Assembly: GCF_051851555.1 (NCBI RefSeq)
Contig: NZ_JBPDVH010000007.1
Location: forward strand, 1-64,000
Length of the DNA: 64,000 nucleotides
Reading direction: 5' to 3'
From: Lonepinella sp051851555
GTDB taxonomy: Bacteria; Pseudomonadota; Gammaproteobacteria; Enterobacterales; Pasteurellaceae
Under the pieces are notes generated by a model. It was not told the DNA's origin. It did no database searches and saw nothing but the letters and a program-made list of their open reading frames with translations. Made by a program: the position numbers and the translations under genes. How positions within the stretch are numbered: position 1 is the first letter of the stretch; the number at the start of each line of letters is the position of its first letter. Positions 60,794 to 64,000 of the stretch are shown here, piece by piece.

Positions 60794-62008
60794 TTAGTGA
60801 GCTGACCACTCAATGGTGTTTAAATCAATACCCTCTTTGAATAAATCCCAAAGTGGTGATAAATCTCTTAATTTTTGCACCGCACCTTGCATTAGGCTAA
60901 TGGTGTAATCAATTTCTTCTTCCGTTGTATAACGGCCTAAGGTGAAACGAATTGAGCTATGAGCTAATTCATCATTTAAGCCTAAAGAACGTAACACATA
61001 AGACGGTTCAAGGCTCGCTGAGGTACAAGCAGAACCAGAAGACACCGCAATATCACGCAATGCCATCATTAAACTTTCACCCTCAACATAGTTAAAGCTG
61101 ATGTTTAAATTGTTATCTAAACGGTGTTCCATTGAACCATTGACATAGGTTTCTTCAATGCCTTTTAAGCCATTGTATAAACGGTCACGTAAGGCTTTCA
61201 AGCGTGGCATTTCGGTTGCCATTTCTTCTTTACAAATACGATAAGCCTCGCCCATACCGACGATTTGATGCACTGGTAACGTACCTGAACGCATACCACG
61301 TTCATGGCCACCACCGTGAATAATCGCCTCTAAACGAATACGTGGTTTACGACGCACATATAATGCCCCGATTCCTTTTGGTCCATATAATTTATGGCTT
61401 GACATAGAAAGTAAATCTACTGGCAATTCGCTCAAATTAATGTCAACTTTACCCACACTTTGCGTAGCGTCGGTATGGAAAATGGTTTTATTGGCACGGC
61501 AAAGCTCACCAATCGCTTTAATATCTTGAATCACCCCGATTTCGTTGTTGGCGTGCATAATCGAGACTAAAATCGTATCTGGACGAAGTGTCGCTTTAAA
61601 CACGTCAAGATCGATTAAACCGTCTGCTTTCGGCTCTAAATACGTGACTTCAAAGCCCTCACGCTCCAACTGACGACAAGTATCTAACACCGCTTTATGC
61701 TCAGTTTTGCAAGTAATAATGTGCTTGCCTTTGGTTTGATAGAAATGTGCTGCCCCTTTAATGGCCAAGTTATCCGCCTCGGTTGCCCCCGAAGTAAACA
61801 CGATTTCACGGCTATCTGCACCAATTAAATCCGCAATTTGATTACGTGCGATATCCACCGCCTCTTCCGCTTGCCAACCAAATTTGTGTGAACGAGAGGC
61901 CGGGTTACCAAAGTTACCATCAATGGTTAAAAATTCCATCATTTTTTTTGCCACACGTTCATCTACTGGACAGGTTGCTGCATAGTCCAAATAAATTGGT
62001 AATTTCAT
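60794..62008 (-). CDS. iscS: Cysteine desulfurase IscS
   Basis: This 404-aa PLP enzyme takes sulfur from cysteine. The N-terminus PIYLDYAATCPVD, the PLP lysine motif SSHKLYGPKG and the active-site loop SSGSACTSAS are all present. The ATG at 62008 follows AGGAG; an in-frame GTG nine bases upstream overlaps the ribosome binding site. It is 32 bases after iscR. Confidence 0.97.
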   Translation of the reverse strand: MKLPIYLDYAATCPVDERVAKKMMEFLTIDGNFGNPASRSHKFGWQAEEAVDIARNQIADLIGADSREIVFTSGATEADNLAIKGAAHFYQTKGKHIITCKTEHKAVLDTCRQLEREGFEVTYLEPKADGLIDLDVFKATLRPDTILVSIMHANNEIGVIQDIKAIGELCRANKTIFHTDATQSVGKVDINLSELPVDLLSMSSHKLYGPKGIGALYVRRKPRIRLEAIIHGGGHERGMRSGTLPVHQIVGMGEAYRICKEEMATEMPRLKALRDRLYNGLKGIEETYVNGSMEHRLDNNLNISFNYVEGESLMMALRDIAVSSGSACTSASLEPSYVLRSLGLNDELAHSSIRFTLGRYTTEEEIDYTISLMQGAVQKLRDLSPLWDLFKEGIDLNTIEWSAH

Positions 62009-62040
62009 TAAATTCACTCCTAAAAATGCTATATTTATAG

Positions 62041-62505
62041 CTAGCTATTGACGACTAAAAGATTATCAAAATCTTGATGTGTTTGATGAGTACGTGCTTT
62101 CGTACTCTGCTTATTAACCAGTTCTGCCAAGGTGATTTGATCTAAAAAACTTTCAATCCGTTGGCTTAATTCTTCCCATAAAGAATGGGTTAAACATTCA
62201 TGCCCGTCATGACAATTCCCTTGACCTAGACATTTCGTCACGGAAATATTTTCATTCACCGCCGAAATAATCATACCGATGGAAATATCTTGTGTCGGCA
62301 ATCCTAATTGATAGCCACCACCTGGCCCACGCACGCTTTTCACTAAGCCATGTCGGCGTAATTTGGCAAAAAGCTGCTCCAAATAAGAAAGGGAAATACT
62401 TTGCCGTTCAGAAATGTCAGACAATGTCACCGGATTTTCCTGACCATTTAGTGCAATATCTAAAATGGCCGTCACGGCATAACGTCCTTTGGAAGTTAAT
62501 TTCAT
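62041..62505 (-). CDS. iscR: Iron-sulfur-responsive regulator IscR
   Basis: This 154-aa Rrf2-family regulator has an N-terminal winged helix (MKLTSKGRYAVTAILDIAL) and the three cluster cysteines in TKCLGQGNCHDGHECL. Holo-IscR represses the isc operon. A candidate type 1 IscR site overlaps its own promoter. The ATG at 62505 gives the usual N-terminus; a longer frame upstream crosses the promoter. Confidence 0.96.
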   Translation of the reverse strand: MKLTSKGRYAVTAILDIALNGQENPVTLSDISERQSISLSYLEQLFAKLRRHGLVKSVRGPGGGYQLGLPTQDISIGMIISAVNENISVTKCLGQGNCHDGHECLTHSLWEELSQRIESFLDQITLAELVNKQSTKARTHQTHQDFDNLLVVNS

Positions 62506-62542
62506 CTTTCTCTCTCTTCTTATCCTAACAATCAATACGAAT

Positions 62543-62574
62543 AGTTTACTTAACCTAGTAAAATAGTCAACTAT
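62543..62574 (-). promoter_or_regulatory. isc operon promoter with candidate IscR site
   Basis: On the minus strand TTGACT (62565-62570) and TAAACT (62543-62548) are 16 bases apart. The segment 62551-62574 reads ATAGTTGACTATTTTACTAG on the minus strand, followed by GTTA, close to the type 1 IscR consensus ATASYYGACTRWWWYAGTC. It overlaps the -35 box, as in E. coli, which fits feedback repression. Confidence 0.65.
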
Positions 62575-63323
62575 TATTGTTTATGCAAATCTAAGCGTTT
62601 TTCCACCGCAGTTAACATACCACGCAAAATATTTAACTCATTTTGCTCCACTTCAGCACGTTGATACAAACGCCTTAATTTCGGCATAACTCCTTGATTT
62701 TGAATAAAACCTAAGGATTGATAAAGGCGTTCCGTATGTTCAAAAAAGTATTCTAATTGTTGTGTCGTGGCTAAAAGTGCGGTGTTTTTAACGGTATTTT
62801 CTATGGGAGTAACAGGCATTTCCTGTGCAGTTTGCGACAAAAACGCCATACGTAATTCATAACACACCAACTGCACCGCCATGGCTAAATTGAGCGAAGA
62901 ATAATCAGGATTCGCCGGAATGGTTAAATGATAACGGCATTTCAAGAGTTCATCATTGGTTAACCCCACTCGCTCACGACCAAAAATAATCGCCACTTTT
63001 TCACCGCACTTCGTGGCTTGCATGGCAATCTCACCGCATTGACGAGGTTCAATTAAACTATTCTGCAAATGGCGAAGTCTGGCACTGGTGCCAATCAACA
63101 GCGAACAATCGCCCACCGCTTGCTCAAAACGCTCAACCACCACCGCATTTTTCACCACATCTTCCGCCCCTGCGGACAAGGCTATCGCCAGTTCATCAAT
63201 ACCTTGTTTCGGCGAAACCAAATACAACTCACGCAAGCCCATGGTTTTCATGGCCCGAGCCGCCGAGCCAATATTGCCAGAATGGGAGGTTTCGATTAAT
63301 ACAATGCGGATGTTGTCTAACAT
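62574..63323 (-). CDS. trmJ: tRNA (cytidine/uridine-2'-O-)-methyltransferase TrmJ
   Basis: This 249-aa SPOUT methyltransferase 2'-O-methylates position 32 of tRNAs. Motifs NIRIVLIETSHSGNIGSAAR, IIFGRERVGLTNDEL and PANPDYSSLNLAMAVQL match the family. The gene lies just upstream of iscR in the same direction, as in E. coli. No clear ribosome binding site precedes the ATG at 63323; an in-frame TTG at 63338 is less likely. Confidence 0.92.
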   Translation of the reverse strand: MLDNIRIVLIETSHSGNIGSAARAMKTMGLRELYLVSPKQGIDELAIALSAGAEDVVKNAVVVERFEQAVGDCSLLIGTSARLRHLQNSLIEPRQCGEIAMQATKCGEKVAIIFGRERVGLTNDELLKCRYHLTIPANPDYSSLNLAMAVQLVCYELRMAFLSQTAQEMPVTPIENTVKNTALLATTQQLEYFFEHTERLYQSLGFIQNQGVMPKLRRLYQRAEVEQNELNILRGMLTAVEKRLDLHKQ

Positions 63324-63408
63324 AGTTGCGATATTCAAATTAAATTTGTTGCTTATTTTAGCACAATATCCCTATTTATTAGTAGGTTTTAGAAAATATT
63401 TTTAATAG

Positions 63409-63437
63409 TGGAAACGGCTCAAAAAATTCACTATAAT
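63409..63437 (+). promoter_or_regulatory. Candidate suhB promoter
   Basis: A perfect -10 TATAAT (63432-63437) lies 17 bases after TGGAAA (63409-63414), about 70 bases before the suhB start. An uptake-signal-like ACCGCAGTTT follows. Confidence 0.55.
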
Positions 63438-63510
63438 GCACCGCAGTTTAAGGCAAAACGCAAAATACGCTTTGCCATTGTTCTTTTCACAATCTCTAAT
63501 GGATATTCTT

Positions 63511-64000
63511 ATGAACCCAATGTTAAATATCGCTATTCGTGCTGCACGAAAAGCAGGCAATGTTATCGCAAAAAGTTATGAAAACCGTGCGGATATTGAA
63601 ACCCAAGTTAAAGGCAACTATGACTACGTGACTAACGTAGATAAAGCGGCCGAGGCCGCCGTGATTGAAACCATTCGTGCCTCCTACCCTGATCACAGTA
63701 TTATCACCGAAGAATCAGGGGTGTTAGCCGGTAACGACCGTGATACGCAATGGGTAATCGATCCATTAGACGGCACCACCAACTTTATCAAGGGTTTCCC
63801 GCATTTCGCTGTCTCTATCGCTATTCGTGTCAAAGGTCGCACTGAAGTAGGTGTGGTTTATGATCCGATCAAAAATGAATTATTTACTGCGGTACGTGGC
63901 GAGGGAGCAAAATTAAACGATATTCGTTTACGTGTTGCAGACCGCCGTGATATGAAAGGCACCGTACTAGCCACTGGTTTCCCATTCAAGCAAGCCAAAC
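63511..64000 (+). CDS. suhB: Inositol-1-monophosphatase SuhB (5' part)
   Basis: The first 163 codons of an inositol monophosphatase family enzyme are present; the rest lies beyond the right edge. The metal-binding motifs EESG (about residue 68) and the WVIDPLDGTTNFIKGFPHF stretch (about 81-99) are intact. SuhB also takes part in rRNA antitermination with Nus factors in E. coli. An in-frame ATG four codons upstream (63499) is possible, but MNPMLNIAIRAARKAG is the usual N-terminus. Confidence 0.95.
   Translation, partial: MNPMLNIAIRAARKAGNVIAKSYENRADIETQVKGNYDYVTNVDKAAEAAVIETIRASYPDHSIITEESGVLAGNDRDTQWVIDPLDGTTNFIKGFPHFAVSIAIRVKGRTEVGVVYDPIKNELFTAVRGEGAKLNDIRLRVADRRDMKGTVLATGFPFKQAK

Overview
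The window is a stretch of chromosome from a Pasteurellaceae bacterium of the Haemophilus/Aggregatibacter/Pasteurella group. The best evidence is the many copies of the Hin-type DNA uptake signal core AAGTGCGGT (or its complement), both inside genes and as inverted pairs in terminators, together with Haemophilus-like protein sequences and gene neighbourhoods. Most of the sequence is core housekeeping. One large accessory or poorly characterised cluster lies at about 28.5-45.3 kb.

Layout. 1-120: promoter and boxA leader of an rRNA operon reading off the left edge. 192-839: competence regulator Sxy/TfoX. 1283-7782: complete cytochrome c maturation operon ccmABCDEF-dsbE-ccmH-ccmI on the minus strand, with REP-like hairpins between ccmD and ccmC. 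7959-8279: ribosome hibernation factor RaiA with a candidate CRP site. 8468-11817: divergent metG and mrp/apbC. 12027-17061: leuABCD with a leucine-rich leader peptide and an attenuator. 17343-19376: an amidohydrolase and a YdcZ-type membrane protein. 19382-19840: a decayed cysI/cysJ sulfite reductase remnant. 20032-21396: patatin-like lipoprotein. 21467-28377: TetR regulator divergent from a yhiI-rbbA-yhhJ export operon that carries its own TolC-like outer membrane lipoprotein.

28534-45266 is a minus-strand cluster of eleven genes built around SrfA, SrfB and SrfC homologues: an actin/Hsp70-like ATPase, a large GTPase-like protein, membrane-anchored proline-rich proteins, two von Willebrand factor A proteins, an ABC ATPase with an FtsX-type permease, a periplasmic SUMF1-like protein without the usual catalytic cysteine, and two coiled-coil lipoproteins. 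Tight spacing and overlapping genes suggest one envelope-spanning apparatus. Its function is not evident from sequence, and it is the most interesting part of the window.

45537-53806: bamD, rluD, pgeF, djlA, dusC, a lipoprotein, yjjV, ppiB, cysS. 53883-56243: a secreted tannase-like esterase and a HAD phosphatase. 56288-62505: the isc operon iscR-iscS-iscU-iscA-hscB-X-hscA-fdx-iscX, with an unrecognised exported protein X between hscB and hscA and REP-like hairpins between iscA and iscU. 62574-63323: trmJ. 63511-64000: 5' part of suhB, cut by the right edge.

No tRNA gene, insertion sequence, prophage or CRISPR array was recognised. Start sites were moved from the longest reading frame wherever a Shine-Dalgarno sequence, overlap with the upstream stop, or family length indicated a shorter protein.
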